This document shows positions 35,632 to 44,859 of a DNA stretch of 64,000 bases, piece by piece. Where the stretch lies: NCBI RefSeq assembly GCF_017874715.1, contig NZ_JAGGLR010000010.1, forward strand, positions 186,001 to 250,000, written 5' to 3'. Position 1 is the first letter of the stretch; each line of letters starts with the position of its first letter. The DNA comes from Streptomyces iranensis. GTDB taxonomy: Bacteria > Actinomycetota > Actinomycetes > Streptomycetales > Streptomycetaceae. The notes beneath the pieces are model-generated. The model was given only the letters and a program-made list of their open reading frames with translations, had not been told where the DNA came from and did no database searches. Both the position numbers and the translations under genes were made by a program.

Positions 35632-36363
35632 TCAGCGCGCCTGAGGGCCCCTCCGCTGCGGCAGCGAGACGACCCCCGCCTCCGTGGCCCCCGCCGGTGG
35701 CAGGCCCGCGATCTGGCACAGGAGGTCGCACCACGCGGCCAGGTGTCCCGCGGTGTCCGGCACGCCCAGCCGTTCGGTGGCGCCCTCTCCCGTCGGCTCC
35801 GGGCGGCGTGGGCCGGGGTGGGCCGGTTCGGGGGATGGGTGGTCGGACGGGGTCCAGGAGGCGCGGATCTCGATCCGGGTGGACGGCTCCCGCTCGCCCA
35901 TCGCGCCGAAGTAGTGCGAGCTCGCCCGGGTGACCGTGCCGCTGGGCTCCCCGTAGGGCAGGCCGCGTGCCTCCAGCGCGCCGGTGAGCCAGGACCAGCA
36001 CACCTCGGGCAGCAGCGGATCCGCCGCGATCTCCGGCTCCAGGTCCGCGTGGACCAGCGTGACCAGGCGGAAGGTGCCGCGCCAGGCGTCGTGCCCGGCC
36101 GGGTCGTGCAACAGGATCAGCCGCCCCTCGGCCAGCTCCTCGTCATCGCCCGCCGCGCCGGTGACCACCGCCTCCAGCGCGTACGAGTAGGGTGCGAGCC
36201 GACGCGGGGGTGGGGTCGGATCGAGCTCCACCTCGGGCCGCACCCGCACACCGCGCAGCGCGGTGACGGCATGCCGGAAGGCGGGAGGGGTGTCCTCACC
36301 GCCCGCGTCCGTGCCGTCAGGGCCGTCAGCACCGTTCGCGAGGTGTCCTTGAACCGCTGCCAT
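35632..36363 (-). CDS. DUF3000 family protein
   Basis: A 243-aa actinobacterial conserved protein from the ATG at 36363 (MAAVQGHLANGADG). It is recognised by FRHAVTALRGVRVRPEVELD, RLAPYSYALEA, LLPEVCWSWLTGALEARG and SSHYFGAM. A Pro/Glu-rich insertion at ~190-215 precedes the C-terminal AAWCDLLCQIAGLPP. The function is unknown. Its divergence from hemE (91 bp between starts) is conserved in Streptomyces as far as I recall. Confidence 0.85.
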   Translation of the reverse strand: MAAVQGHLANGADGPDGTDAGGEDTPPAFRHAVTALRGVRVRPEVELDPTPPPRRLAPYSYALEAVVTGAAGDDEELAEGRLILLHDPAGHDAWRGTFRLVTLVHADLEPEIAADPLLPEVCWSWLTGALEARGLPYGEPSGTVTRASSHYFGAMGEREPSTRIEIRASWTPSDHPSPEPAHPGPRRPEPTGEGATERLGVPDTAGHLAAWCDLLCQIAGLPPAGATEAGVVSLPQRRGPQAR

Positions 36364-36454
36364 GCCCGGAAGACTAGGCGCACTGAGGGCCCTAACCGGG
36401 GAGGAACACCCGGGTTGGCGGGTCACTCGTTCGGCCCGTGCGAAAATCTGGGGC

Positions 36455-37561
36455 ATGAGCGCCAACGAGCGGCCCTCGGGCCAGCATCAGACCGGCCGTG
36501 CCGCGGCCAGTGCCACAGCCGATTCGGCCTTTCTGCGGGCCTGCCGCCGGGAGCCGGTGCCCCATACACCTGTGTGGTTCATGCGGCAGGCGGGGCGCTC
36601 GCTCCCGGAGTACCGCAAGCTGCGCGAGGGCATCGCGATGCTCGACTCCTGCATGCGGCCCGACCTAGCCACTGAGATCACGCTGCAGCCGGTGCGCCGC
36701 CACCGGGTGGACGCGGCCGTCTACTTCAGCGACATCGTCGTACCGCTCAAGGCCATCGGCATCGACCTCGACATCAAGCCCGGTGTCGGGCCGGTCGTCG
36801 AGCGGCCGATCCGCACCCGCGCCGATCTGGAGCGGCTGCGTCCGCTCGATCCGGACGATGTGAAGTACGTCACCGAGGCCATCGGGACGCTCGTCGGCGA
36901 GCTCGGCGCGACCCCGCTCATCGGCTTCGCGGGCGCCCCCTTCACGCTCGCCAGCTATCTGATCGAGGGCGGCCCCTCGCGCAACCACGAGCACACCAAG
37001 GCGCTCATGTACGGCGACCCGGCGTTCTGGGCCGCGCTGCTGGAGCGGCTCGCCGACATCACCACCGCCTTCCTCAAGGTCCAGATCGAGGCGGGCGCGT
37101 CGGCCGTCCAGCTCTTCGACTCCTGGGCGGGCGCCCTGGCCCCCGCCGACTACCGCCGCAGCGTGCTGCCCGCGTCCTCGAAGGTCTTCGCCGCCGTCGC
37201 CGGGTACGGTGTGCCGCGCATCCACTACGGCGTGGGCACGGGTGAGTTGCTCGGGCTGCTCGGCGAGGCGGGCGCGGACGTCGTCGGCGTCGACTGGCGG
37301 GTGCCGCTGGACGAGGCCGCCCGGCGAGTCGGCCCCGGCAAGGCGCTCCAGGGCAATCTCGACCCCGCGGTGCTCTTCGCCCCGCGTACGGCCGTCGAGG
37401 CCAAGGCGGACGAGGTGCTGGAGGCGGCCCGGGGGGTGGAGGGGCATATCTTCAACCTCGGCCACGGCGTGCTGCCCAGCACCGATCCGGACGCGCTCAC
37501 CCGACTCGTCGAGTATGTGCACACCCAGAGCGCATCGCGCGCACCTTCTGTGAAGGTCTGA
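36455..37561 (+). CDS. hemE: Uroporphyrinogen III decarboxylase
   Basis: A 368-aa cytoplasmic TIM-barrel enzyme making coproporphyrinogen III, the branch product used by the coproporphyrin-dependent heme route. The signature is PVWFMRQAGRSLPEYR. YFSDIVVPLKAIG and IGFAGAPFTLASYLIEGG are present. The ATG at 36455 is chosen because upstream in-frame starts overlap the divergent gene. The next enzymes of the pathway, cgoX and chdC, are 9 kb downstream on the same strand. Confidence 0.97.
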   Translation: MSANERPSGQHQTGRAAASATADSAFLRACRREPVPHTPVWFMRQAGRSLPEYRKLREGIAMLDSCMRPDLATEITLQPVRRHRVDAAVYFSDIVVPLKAIGIDLDIKPGVGPVVERPIRTRADLERLRPLDPDDVKYVTEAIGTLVGELGATPLIGFAGAPFTLASYLIEGGPSRNHEHTKALMYGDPAFWAALLERLADITTAFLKVQIEAGASAVQLFDSWAGALAPADYRRSVLPASSKVFAAVAGYGVPRIHYGVGTGELLGLLGEAGADVVGVDWRVPLDEAARRVGPGKALQGNLDPAVLFAPRTAVEAKADEVLEAARGVEGHIFNLGHGVLPSTDPDALTRLVEYVHTQSASRAPSVKV

Positions 37562-37604
37562 ACCAAGCGGGAACCCGCGTGCCTCCCGTGGCGTCGTGAG
37601 GGGC

Positions 37605-39140
37605 ATGACCGACATGCCCGCCACCGCGCTGTCAGCCCCGCAGGAGTCGCCGGAGTGTGTCCACTTCGTCGACGACTGGCACGGCATCCTCCACGAGACC
37701 TATGGCGGCGACTCGGACCGGGTCGTCCTGGACTGTGCCAGGCGGCTGGTGGCCGATCCCGCGGGCGAGGGGGCGTACGCCTGGACGCTCGGGCTGGTCA
37801 TGATGGCCGCGCACATCGGCCGCTTCTCCCGTGAGGACGTCGCGGCGGCGGCCCTGGAGGCGCTCCACACCACGGACCGGCGGCTGCGCGAGGCCCCCTG
37901 CGCCCACCGGACGCATCCGTACGAGAGCGATCTGGACGACCGGATCGACCACTTCGTGGACGATCTGCCGCTGCTCACCAACGGGTTGGCCGAGGACCAG
38001 GACCCCGACTGGGAGGACGACGCCACCAAGGAGCAGTGGCTGTGCCCGCGCGACATCGCCGGGTACGCGCGGGTCGCCGTCGACATCATCGCCCCCGGCA
38101 GCGTGGGCGGCATCCCGCCCCGGCTCCCGGTCCGCGACGCGCGCCGGGCCGAGGATCTGCGCTCGATCGTCTGGGACTACCCGAGCGCGGCCGTGGACCC
38201 CGCCCAGGAGCTGTCCGCCTACGCCAGGAACCTGGTCGCCAGCCCCCTGGGCTACCACCGCGCGGGGCTCGTGGTCGTCCTGCACGCCGCCTGCTGGTAC
38301 GCGGCCAGCGGCCGGATCCGCGACCGGCGGGTCCTGGACACCATGGTCGACGCCCTGGAGGCGGTGCTGCCCGGCCTCGGCGGGGCCTCCTGCGCGCACG
38401 GCGAGGGCGAACACCCCGAGGTCGGCCGGGACACCGCGGAGCAGGCCACCGTGGGCATCCATCTGCTCAGCCCCGGCGGCCGGGGCGTCTACCGCCACTG
38501 GCACCGCGAGGAGCTGGAGACGGCGCCGCTGGAGGCATGGCTGTGCCCGGCCTTCCTCGCCGGGATCGCCCGCGAGGCGCTGGACCATCTGCGCACCGGC
38601 CGTGAGCGGCTCTTCGGCCTCCGGGACACCGCCCACCTGGACGAGGTGTTGCCGCGCCCTGACGGACGGATCGACATCGAACGGCTCACCCACGCCGTGC
38701 GCTTCCGCTGCCGGGACGGGCAGGCCGCGGAGGACGCCGGGCTGTGGGCCGCGCGGCGGTTCGCGGCGGGCCCGGCCGATCCGCGTGAGCGGCTGGTGCT
38801 GCTGCTGGTGGCCTGCTGGTCGGTGACCTCGGGCGAGGAGGCCCCGCCCGAGGCCGTCCACCGGGATCTGCGGGCGATCCTCGGCGCGGTGCGGACCGAC
38901 CCGGTGGCCGGGTCCTGCCCGCACGGGGATGCGCACCCCTGGGAGGTGCTGGCCGAGCTGGCGGGCCGCCGTCACTTCGGCTTCCACGAGGACCCTTACG
39001 GTGCCCATCTCAACCATCTGTACGCGCCGGGGGAGCACGATACGCCCGAGCCGTCCTTCGACCCCGAGGCGTGGGGCTGCCCCCGCCATGTGGCCGAGCG
39101 GGTCCGGCAGGCGCTGCGGATCATCGACGGCGCGAGCTGA
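37605..39140 (+). CDS. Conserved hypothetical protein with three Cys/His repeats
   Basis: A 511-aa soluble protein with no recognised family. It is built of three ~165-175-residue repeats. Each has an early C-x-H-x(2-4)-HP motif (C99AHRTHP, C263AHGEGEHP, C438PHGDAHP), followed 48-54 residues later by W-x-CP (C147, C314, C492) and an amphipathic helix (DIAGYARVAVDII, FLAGIAREALDHL, HVAERVRQALRII). Repeated Cys-His-His-Cys sets suggest one metal site per repeat, probably zinc, with helical bundles between. It follows hemE by 43 bp. The start is ATG 37605 or, with better ribosome-site spacing, ATG 37614. Function unknown. Confidence 0.85.
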   Translation: MTDMPATALSAPQESPECVHFVDDWHGILHETYGGDSDRVVLDCARRLVADPAGEGAYAWTLGLVMMAAHIGRFSREDVAAAALEALHTTDRRLREAPCAHRTHPYESDLDDRIDHFVDDLPLLTNGLAEDQDPDWEDDATKEQWLCPRDIAGYARVAVDIIAPGSVGGIPPRLPVRDARRAEDLRSIVWDYPSAAVDPAQELSAYARNLVASPLGYHRAGLVVVLHAACWYAASGRIRDRRVLDTMVDALEAVLPGLGGASCAHGEGEHPEVGRDTAEQATVGIHLLSPGGRGVYRHWHREELETAPLEAWLCPAFLAGIAREALDHLRTGRERLFGLRDTAHLDEVLPRPDGRIDIERLTHAVRFRCRDGQAAEDAGLWAARRFAAGPADPRERLVLLLVACWSVTSGEEAPPEAVHRDLRAILGAVRTDPVAGSCPHGDAHPWEVLAELAGRRHFGFHEDPYGAHLNHLYAPGEHDTPEPSFDPEAWGCPRHVAERVRQALRIIDGAS

Positions 39141-39205
39141 TCGGTGGCGTGGGGGGGCTTACCGCCTGCGGCGGGCTGTTCCCCTCCCCGCCCCTCCCCA
39201 CAACT

Positions 39206-39488
39206 GGGGCTCCGCCCCAGACCCCACCGGGGCTCCGCCCCAGACCCCACCGGGGCTCCGCCCCCCGGCCCCCCACTGGGGCTTCGCCCCCCGGCCCCCC
39301 ACCGGGGCTTCGCCTCCCGGTTCCCGCGCGGGGCTTCGCTTCCCGGCTCCCGCCCGGGGCTTCGCCTCCCGGCCCCCACCGGGGCTTCGCCTCCCGGTCC
39401 CCGCCCGGGGCTCCGCCCACCGGCCCTCCACCGGGGCTCCGCCCCCCCCGGCCCCCGCCCGGGGCTTCGCCCCAGATCCCGGGGGCCA
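39206..39488. repeat. Tandem array of eleven 23-28-bp GGGGCTYCGCC units
   Basis: Units start at 39206, 39229, 39252, 39278, 39304, 39330, 39356, 39381, 39407, 39433 and 39461, mostly 26 bp apart. Each begins GGGGCTCCGCC or GGGGCTTCGCC (able to form a short GGC/GCC hairpin) and continues with a C-rich spacer (TCCCGGCCCCCACC-like). The array lies in a 598-bp convergent gap. The rest of the gap (39490-39730) holds the dispersed elements GGGGCGGAGCCCC and GCGGAGCCGCGTATCG or its inverse, in both orientations. No gene seen. Confidence 0.9.
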
Positions 39489-39738
39489 GGGGCGGAGCCC
39501 CTGCTACGCGGTGGAGCCGCGTATCGGTTCCGCGGGAAGGGGCGGGGCGCTGAAATCAGCCCCTCCGGCGTTTGAGGAGCGGGGTCCGGGGCGGAGCCCC
39601 GGTTGTGGGGAGGGGCGGGTAGGGGAACAGCCCGCCGCAGGCGTACGCGTACCGTCGGACACCCCGGGGCGGGGTAAGCAACGATATGCGGCTCCACCGC
39701 ATGGCCCGCCGGACGCCCCGGAACAGCGCACGGCCCCC

Positions 39739-41130
39739 TCAGCGGTGCTCCGCCCCCCTTACGGCCGCAGCCGCCTTGCGCGCCGCCACCAGTACCGGGT
39801 CCCACACCGGCGAGAACGGCGGGGCGTAGCCCAGGTCCAGCGCCGTCATCTGCTCCACCGTCATCCCGGCGGTCAGCGCCACCGCCACGACGTCCACCCG
39901 CTTGCCCGCGCCCTCGCGGCCGACGATCTGCGTGCCGAGCAGCCGTCCCGTGCGCCGCTCGGCGAGCATCTTCACCGTCATCGGCCGGGTCTCCGGGTAG
40001 TACCCGGCGCGGCTGGTCGCCTCGATCGTGACCGTCTCGAACTGGAGCCCCACGGCGGCGGCTTCGGCCTCCAGCAGCCCGGTGCGGGCGATCTCCAGAT
40101 CGCAGACCTTGCTGACCGCCGTGCCGACGACACCGGGGAAGGTCGCGTAGTCGCCGCCCACATTGGAGCCGATGACCTGCCCGTGCTTGTTGGCGTGGGT
40201 GCCCAGCGGAATGTGCCGGGTGCGGCCGGAGACCAGGTCGAGGACCTCGACACAGTCGCCGCCCGCCCAGATGTTGTCGTAACCGCGCACCCGCATGGCC
40301 TGATCGGTCAGCAGCCCGCCGTACTCGCCCACCGGAAGCCCCGCCTCCTGGGCGAGCCCCGTCTCCGGGGCCACGCCCAGGCCCAGGACCACCAGATCGG
40401 CGGGGTATTCGCTCATCTTGGTGGCCACCGCCCGCACCCGGCCGTCCTCACCCGTGACCACCTCGGCGACCTCGGCGCCGGTCACGGTGTCGATGCCGAG
40501 TCCCGACATCGCGTCGCGCACCAGCCGCCCCATGTCGGGGTCGAGCGTGGACATCGGCTGCTCACCGCGTTCCAGGACGGTCACCCGGGAGCCGCGCTGC
40601 ATGAGCGCCTCGGCCATCTCCACCCCGATGTACCCGGCGCCGATCACCACCGCCCGCTCGACCGGGGTGGCCTCCAGGGACTCCAGCAGCGCCCGCCCGT
40701 CGTCCAGGGTCTGCACCCCGTGGACGCCGGGGGCGTCGATCCCGGGCATCCCGGGGCGGCGCGGCCGGGCGCCGGTCGCGACGACCAGGTCGTCGAAGCC
40801 GTACCACTGCTCGCCCTCGCCGTGCGGATCGAGGTCCCGCGCCAGGACCCGCTGCCCGGCGAGGTCGATCTCGACGACCTCGGTGTGGGTCCGTACGTCG
40901 ATCCCGCGGCCCCGGTGGGTCTCGGGCGTCCGGGCGACCAGCTCGTCGGGGCCGTTCACCAGCCCGCCGACCCAGTACGGGATGCCGCAGGCCGAGTACG
41001 AGGTGAACTGACCGCGCTCGAAGGCGAGGATCTCCAGCTCGCCCCGGCTCTTGAGTCTGCGCGCCCGCGACGCGGCGGACATGCCCGCCGCGTCGCCTCC
41101 GATGACCACCATGCGTCGTGCCGCCGTCAT
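39739..41130 (-). CDS. FAD-dependent NAD(P)-disulfide oxidoreductase, CoA-disulfide reductase/NADH oxidase type
   Basis: A 463-aa flavoprotein from the ATG at 41130 with GGAGGGG upstream. The FAD-binding N-terminus is MVVIGGDAAGMSAASRAR. The single redox cysteine is C48 in SYSACGIPYWVGG, the hallmark of CoA-disulfide reductases and H2O-forming NADH oxidases rather than two-Cys glutathione reductases. The NAD-binding motif is VVIGAGYIGVEMAE and the second FAD motif is NIWAGGDCVEV. The C-terminal dimerisation domain ends with GYAPPFSPVWDPVLVAA, which normally supplies the active-site Tyr. It lies 44 bp downstream of the MFS gene, so it could be the last gene of the 4-hydroxybenzoate cassette or independent. 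Confidence 0.9.
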   Translation of the reverse strand: MTAARRMVVIGGDAAGMSAASRARRLKSRGELEILAFERGQFTSYSACGIPYWVGGLVNGPDELVARTPETHRGRGIDVRTHTEVVEIDLAGQRVLARDLDPHGEGEQWYGFDDLVVATGARPRRPGMPGIDAPGVHGVQTLDDGRALLESLEATPVERAVVIGAGYIGVEMAEALMQRGSRVTVLERGEQPMSTLDPDMGRLVRDAMSGLGIDTVTGAEVAEVVTGEDGRVRAVATKMSEYPADLVVLGLGVAPETGLAQEAGLPVGEYGGLLTDQAMRVRGYDNIWAGGDCVEVLDLVSGRTRHIPLGTHANKHGQVIGSNVGGDYATFPGVVGTAVSKVCDLEIARTGLLEAEAAAVGLQFETVTIEATSRAGYYPETRPMTVKMLAERRTGRLLGTQIVGREGAGKRVDVVAVALTAGMTVEQMTALDLGYAPPFSPVWDPVLVAARKAAAAVRGAEHR

Positions 41131-41173
41131 GAATGCCCCTCCGCCACTGGATGTCCGGCTATAGGGCACCAAG

Positions 41174-42625
41174 TTAAGCGCGCGAGGTCTGCTCCCGGAT
41201 CAGCGTGTAGAGCACGGCGCTGACGAGCATCAGCGCGCCGTCGATGTAGACCGCGTTCGTCCAGCTGCCGTAGTGGTCGAAGAGGGTGCCGCTGAGCGCC
41301 GGGCTGACCACCGCGCCGATCTCCCCGACCAGGTTGAACAGCCCGAAGGCCGCGCCGCGTTCGGCCGCGTCCACCACGTCGTTCAGCAGCGCGTGTGCCA
41401 TCGGCTGGAGCGCGTTGAAGAACAGGCTGGAGACGAAGAGCAGGACGGACATCACCCAGAGGGAGGGCTTCTCATGGGTCTGCAGATACGCGGCGAACAC
41501 CAGCACCAGCACGCCCTGGACCACGGTGAACGCGATCAGCAGCGGCCGCCGCCCCCACCCCCGGGCCTTCGCCCGGTCCGAGAGCAGACCCCCGGCCGGG
41601 AAGCCGAGGATGCCCGCGCCCGCGTTGAAGGTGGCCACCAGCGCGGCGTTCTGGAACGAGCTGTGGGCGGCGTCCGCGACGATCGACACCGACCAGAAGC
41701 TGAAGAACCACAGGTTCCACATGACCGCGATGAAGGCGAAGCTGAGCAGCAGCACACTGCGGTTCCGCGAGACCGCGCCCAGCCGGCCGCTGCGCCGGGC
41801 GAAGATCGCCCCGATGAGCACGAACGCCAGCACGCATTCGAGGATGGCCACGCCCCAGCTCGGCATCCCCGCCCCGTCGGCGATCAGATAGACCGTCATG
41901 ACCGCGGCGCACAGCACCGCCGAGATCCCCAGCAGCCGCAGCGTGGAGCCGGTGGCCTTGAGCGGGCCGCCGATGCGGCGCATATAGACCGCCGTGGCCC
42001 CGCCGAACGCGAGCGTCGCGGCACCCAGCACCAGGAACGGCATCCGCCAGGCGTCCTCCTCGCCGAGCACCTCCCCGCCCCAGTCGATCAGGTACGGCGC
42101 GCTGATGGTCGCGACCGTCAGCCCGATGGCCAGTCCGGTGATGGCGACGCCCATGCCGAGACCGGCCTTCGCGGGCGGGGTGCGCTGGGCGATCAGCGAG
42201 CGGTCGTTGGAGTAGAAGACGCCCTCGCCGAGCCCGGTCAGCACCCGCAGCACCACGAAGGCGATCAGCCCGCTCATCATGCCGCTGGCCAGCGTCGCGA
42301 CCCCCGCCCACAGCAGCGAGACCGCGAGCATGGTGCGGTGCCCGAAGCGGTCGCCGAGATAGCCGCCGGGGAACTGGGTGAGCATGTAGCCCGCGAAGAA
42401 GAGGCTGCCGATCAGACCGCCGAGCGCGTGCGGATGGCTGGCGGAGCCCAGCATGCCGTGGTCGTGTTCGATCAGCCAGGTGACGACGGGGCCGGTGATG
42501 GTGCGGTCGGCGTACGAGAAGAGCCAGCCGCCCAGCAGCATGGCCCACAGGGTGTGATACGGCTGCCAGCCGCCGCGGGGCGCCTCCCGGCCCTGCGCGG
42601 TGGGCTCTGCGGTCACTTCGGGCAT
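41174..42625 (-). CDS. MFS transporter, probable aromatic-acid permease
   Basis: A 483-aa, twelve-helix major facilitator from the ATG at 42625. The motif-A-like loop GGYLGDRFGHRTML follows helix 2 and QFPGG precedes it. ADRTITGPVVTWLIEHDHG in helix 1 is an ACS/hexuronate- or aromatic-acid-type signature. The second half repeats the loop as LLSDRAKARGWGRR. It lies downstream of an IclR regulator and pobA on the same strand, so uptake of 4-hydroxybenzoate or a related acid is the likely role (inference from context). Confidence 0.85.
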   Translation of the reverse strand: MPEVTAEPTAQGREAPRGGWQPYHTLWAMLLGGWLFSYADRTITGPVVTWLIEHDHGMLGSASHPHALGGLIGSLFFAGYMLTQFPGGYLGDRFGHRTMLAVSLLWAGVATLASGMMSGLIAFVVLRVLTGLGEGVFYSNDRSLIAQRTPPAKAGLGMGVAITGLAIGLTVATISAPYLIDWGGEVLGEEDAWRMPFLVLGAATLAFGGATAVYMRRIGGPLKATGSTLRLLGISAVLCAAVMTVYLIADGAGMPSWGVAILECVLAFVLIGAIFARRSGRLGAVSRNRSVLLLSFAFIAVMWNLWFFSFWSVSIVADAAHSSFQNAALVATFNAGAGILGFPAGGLLSDRAKARGWGRRPLLIAFTVVQGVLVLVFAAYLQTHEKPSLWVMSVLLFVSSLFFNALQPMAHALLNDVVDAAERGAAFGLFNLVGEIGAVVSPALSGTLFDHYGSWTNAVYIDGALMLVSAVLYTLIREQTSRA

Positions 42626-42678
42626 GTCTCCATGTCCCCTCTCGGGCCTGGGCGTGTCGGCTCGGCGGCTCGGCTGGT

Positions 42679-42695
42679 GCCACACAGAATGTGGC
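42679..42695 (-). promoter_or_regulatory. Inverted repeat upstream of the MFS gene
   Basis: GCCACA-CAGAA-TGTGGC, 6-bp perfect arms, 54 bp before the MFS start in the 107-bp gap between the IclR and MFS genes. It may be an operator for a separate MFS promoter. Confidence 0.35.
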
Positions 42696-42732
42696 CGGAC
42701 ATCGGGCGCGGCAAGGCGCGTTCGCGGGTCTT

Positions 42733-43572
42733 TCACCGACCGGAAGCCTCCGCGACGGGGTCTTGCCCCAGGGCGGCGGCGAGGGTACGGGAGATGCCGT
42801 GCGCGGCGACCCGTACGGCCGGGATCAGCCCCGGGGCCCGCCCCTCCGCGGCCGGTACCACCACCGACAGCGAGGCCACCACCTCCCCGCCCGGTCCGCG
42901 CACCGGGGCGGCGATGGACAGCCCGTCCATGGTGATCTGCCGGTCGCTGACCGCGATCCCGGTGCGCCGCACCTCGGCCAGGGCGGCCCGCAGCCGGTGC
43001 GGGTCCTGGATCGTCATCTCGGTGTAGCGGCGCAGCGGGCGGGCGCACACCCGCTCGTACAGCCGTGGCGGCCCGTAAGCGAGCAGCACAAGACCGACGC
43101 CGGTGGCGTGCAGCGGCCAGCGGCTGCCGACCCGGGTGCGCACCTGGACCGCCGAGTGACCCGAGATCAGCTCGACATAGACCACCTCAAGACCGTCCCG
43201 CACGGCGAGCTGGACGTTCTCGTGGGTGGCCTCGTACAGGTCCTCCATGAACGGCAGGGCCGCCTCGCGCACCCCGACCCCGCGCGGGGAGAGCGTGGCC
43301 ACCTCCCACAGCCGCAGCCCGATGTGGTACGCCCCGGTGGCGTCGCGCTCCAGGGCGCCCCAGCGGGTGAGCGAGGCGACCAGCCGGTGCGCGGTGGCCA
43401 GCGGCAGCCCGGCGCGCCGGGCGAGGGCGGTGAGGGACAGTGAGCGGTGCGAGGCGTCGAACGCGTCGAGGACCGCCAGCATCCGGCCCGCGACCGAGCG
43501 GCCGCCGTCCCGGCCGTCGGTGGCGCGGGTGCCCGGTGGGCTGATGGGGGTGAGGGGGCCGGAGGCGGTCAT
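42733..43572 (-). CDS. IclR-family regulator, probable pob regulator
   Basis: A 279-aa protein from the ATG at 43572. The N-terminal winged helix (residues ~25-90, SLTALARRAGLPLATAHRLV) is followed by an IclR effector domain (LIDV-like YVELISGHSAVQVRTRVGSRWPLHATGVGLVLLAYG, SDRQITMDGLSIAAPV). Its start overlaps the pobA stop by 4 bp (ATGA), so it is translated with pobA. IclR proteins typically regulate aromatic catabolism with the pathway substrate as ligand; here 4-hydroxybenzoate or protocatechuate is likely. Confidence 0.9.
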   Translation of the reverse strand: MTASGPLTPISPPGTRATDGRDGGRSVAGRMLAVLDAFDASHRSLSLTALARRAGLPLATAHRLVASLTRWGALERDATGAYHIGLRLWEVATLSPRGVGVREAALPFMEDLYEATHENVQLAVRDGLEVVYVELISGHSAVQVRTRVGSRWPLHATGVGLVLLAYGPPRLYERVCARPLRRYTEMTIQDPHRLRAALAEVRRTGIAVSDRQITMDGLSIAAPVRGPGGEVVASLSVVVPAAEGRAPGLIPAVRVAAHGISRTLAAALGQDPVAEASGR

Positions 43573-44750
43573 GACAGCGGGAGGCCGACGTAGTTCTCGG
43601 CGAGCTCGGCGGAGGCGGTGGGGGAGGAGGCGATCCGCTCCAGCCGCGCGATCCGCTCCCGGTCCTCGAACGGGGTCTCGTCCGGGCGGCGGTGGAGCGT
43701 GTCCGTCATGAAGTACGAGAACCGCTCGGCCTGCCACACCCGGCGCAGACAGGTCCGCGAGTAGCCGTCCAGCAGCTCGGACGAGCCGGTCTCCTGGTGG
43801 TGGATCAGCGCGCGGGCCATCGTGATCACATCGGTGACGGCCAGATTGAGCCCCTTGGCGCCGGTGGGCGGCACGATGTGCGCCGCGTCGCCCGCCAGGA
43901 AGAGCCGGCCGTGGCGCATCGGCTCCTGGACGAAACTGCGCATCGGAGTGACCGAGGTGGCGGTGATCGGGCCGCGCTCCAGCGTCCAGTCCCCGTCGAG
44001 CGCGAAGCGGGTCGACAGCTCGTCCCAGATCCGCTCATGGGACCAGTCGTCGGGGTCGGTGCCGCCCGGCACCTGGAGGTAGAGCCGGGAGACATGGGGG
44101 GAGCGCATGCTGTGCAGGGCGAAGCCGCGCCGATGGCGGGCGTAGATCAGCTCCTCGCAGGACGGCGCCACATCGGCCAGCACACCGAGCCAGGAGTAGG
44201 GGTAGGCGTGCTCGAAGGTGCGCACCCGGTCGGCGGGGATCGCGCGCCGGGCGATGCCGTGGAAGCCGTCGCAGCCCGCCACGTAGTCGCAGCTCAGGGT
44301 CTGTTCGCGGCCCTCGTGGCGGAAGCGGATGACGGGCGCGGCGGAGTCCGGCTTCTCGATGGCCAGCGCCTCGGCCTCGAACAGCAGCGGGGGGCCGCCC
44401 GGCTCCTCCAGCTGGAGTGCGATCAGATCCTTGACGATCTCGGTCTGGGCGTAGACCATCACCGACTTGCCGCCGGTGGCGGAGGGGAAGTCCACGCGGT
44501 GGCCGCGGCCCTCGAAGCGCAGCTCGATGCCCTGGTGCGGCAGCCCCTCGCGGTCCAGCCGCCCGCCGGCGCCGCACTCCCGCAGCACGTCCACGGTGCC
44601 CTGCTCCAGGATCCCGGCCCGCTGGCGCCGCTCGACGTACGCCCGGTCCCGGCTCTCCAGCACCACGCAGCCGATCCCGGCGCGGTGCAGCAGCCGGGCG
44701 AGCAGCAGCCCGGCGGGCCCGCCACCGATGATGCCGACGGTCGTGCGCAT
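43569..44750 (-). CDS. pobA: 4-hydroxybenzoate 3-monooxygenase
   Basis: A 393-aa FAD/NAD(P)H aromatic hydroxylase converting 4-hydroxybenzoate to protocatechuate. The ATG at 44750 is chosen, with AAGGGG 8 nt upstream; the preceding GTG is an alternative. The FAD motif is VGIIGGGPAGLLLARLL. The second signature is CDGFHGIARR, and the ribityl-binding motif is GDAAHIVPPTGAKGLNLAVTD. RRQRAGILEQGTVDVLRE is typical of PobA. It is first in a pobA-iclR(-MFS) operon. The protocatechuate ring-cleavage (pca) genes are not in the window. Confidence 0.95.
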   Translation of the reverse strand: MRTTVGIIGGGPAGLLLARLLHRAGIGCVVLESRDRAYVERRQRAGILEQGTVDVLRECGAGGRLDREGLPHQGIELRFEGRGHRVDFPSATGGKSVMVYAQTEIVKDLIALQLEEPGGPPLLFEAEALAIEKPDSAAPVIRFRHEGREQTLSCDYVAGCDGFHGIARRAIPADRVRTFEHAYPYSWLGVLADVAPSCEELIYARHRRGFALHSMRSPHVSRLYLQVPGGTDPDDWSHERIWDELSTRFALDGDWTLERGPITATSVTPMRSFVQEPMRHGRLFLAGDAAHIVPPTGAKGLNLAVTDVITMARALIHHQETGSSELLDGYSRTCLRRVWQAERFSYFMTDTLHRRPDETPFEDRERIARLERIASSPTASAELAENYVGLPLS

Positions 44751-44828
44751 CACATCGTCCCCTTGCCGTGGTGGTCCATGTCGCTGTGGTGATCCATGCG
44801 GCCCGTTTCGCCTTCGCCACTTGTTCGC

Positions 44829-44850
44829 TGAGTGAAATTTCGTTCATAAT
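44829..44850 (+). promoter_or_regulatory. IclR-type operator and overlapping promoter between pobA and the double-IclR gene
   Basis: TGAGTGAAATTTCGTTCA (44829-44846) is an 18-bp dyad with a perfect GAAATTTC core and TGA/TCA ends. CATAAT at 44845-44850 overlaps its right end, and TTGTTC at 44821-44826, 18 bp earlier, can serve as -35. The start codon is only 10 bp beyond, so the transcript would be leaderless, and binding would autorepress. Confidence 0.6.
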
Positions 44851-44859
44851 CGACTGGTG

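Noticed and set aside
39206..39488. Possible CRISPR array
   Set aside because: Period is only 23-28 bp, the spacers are near-identical C-rich sequence rather than unique, and there are no cas genes.
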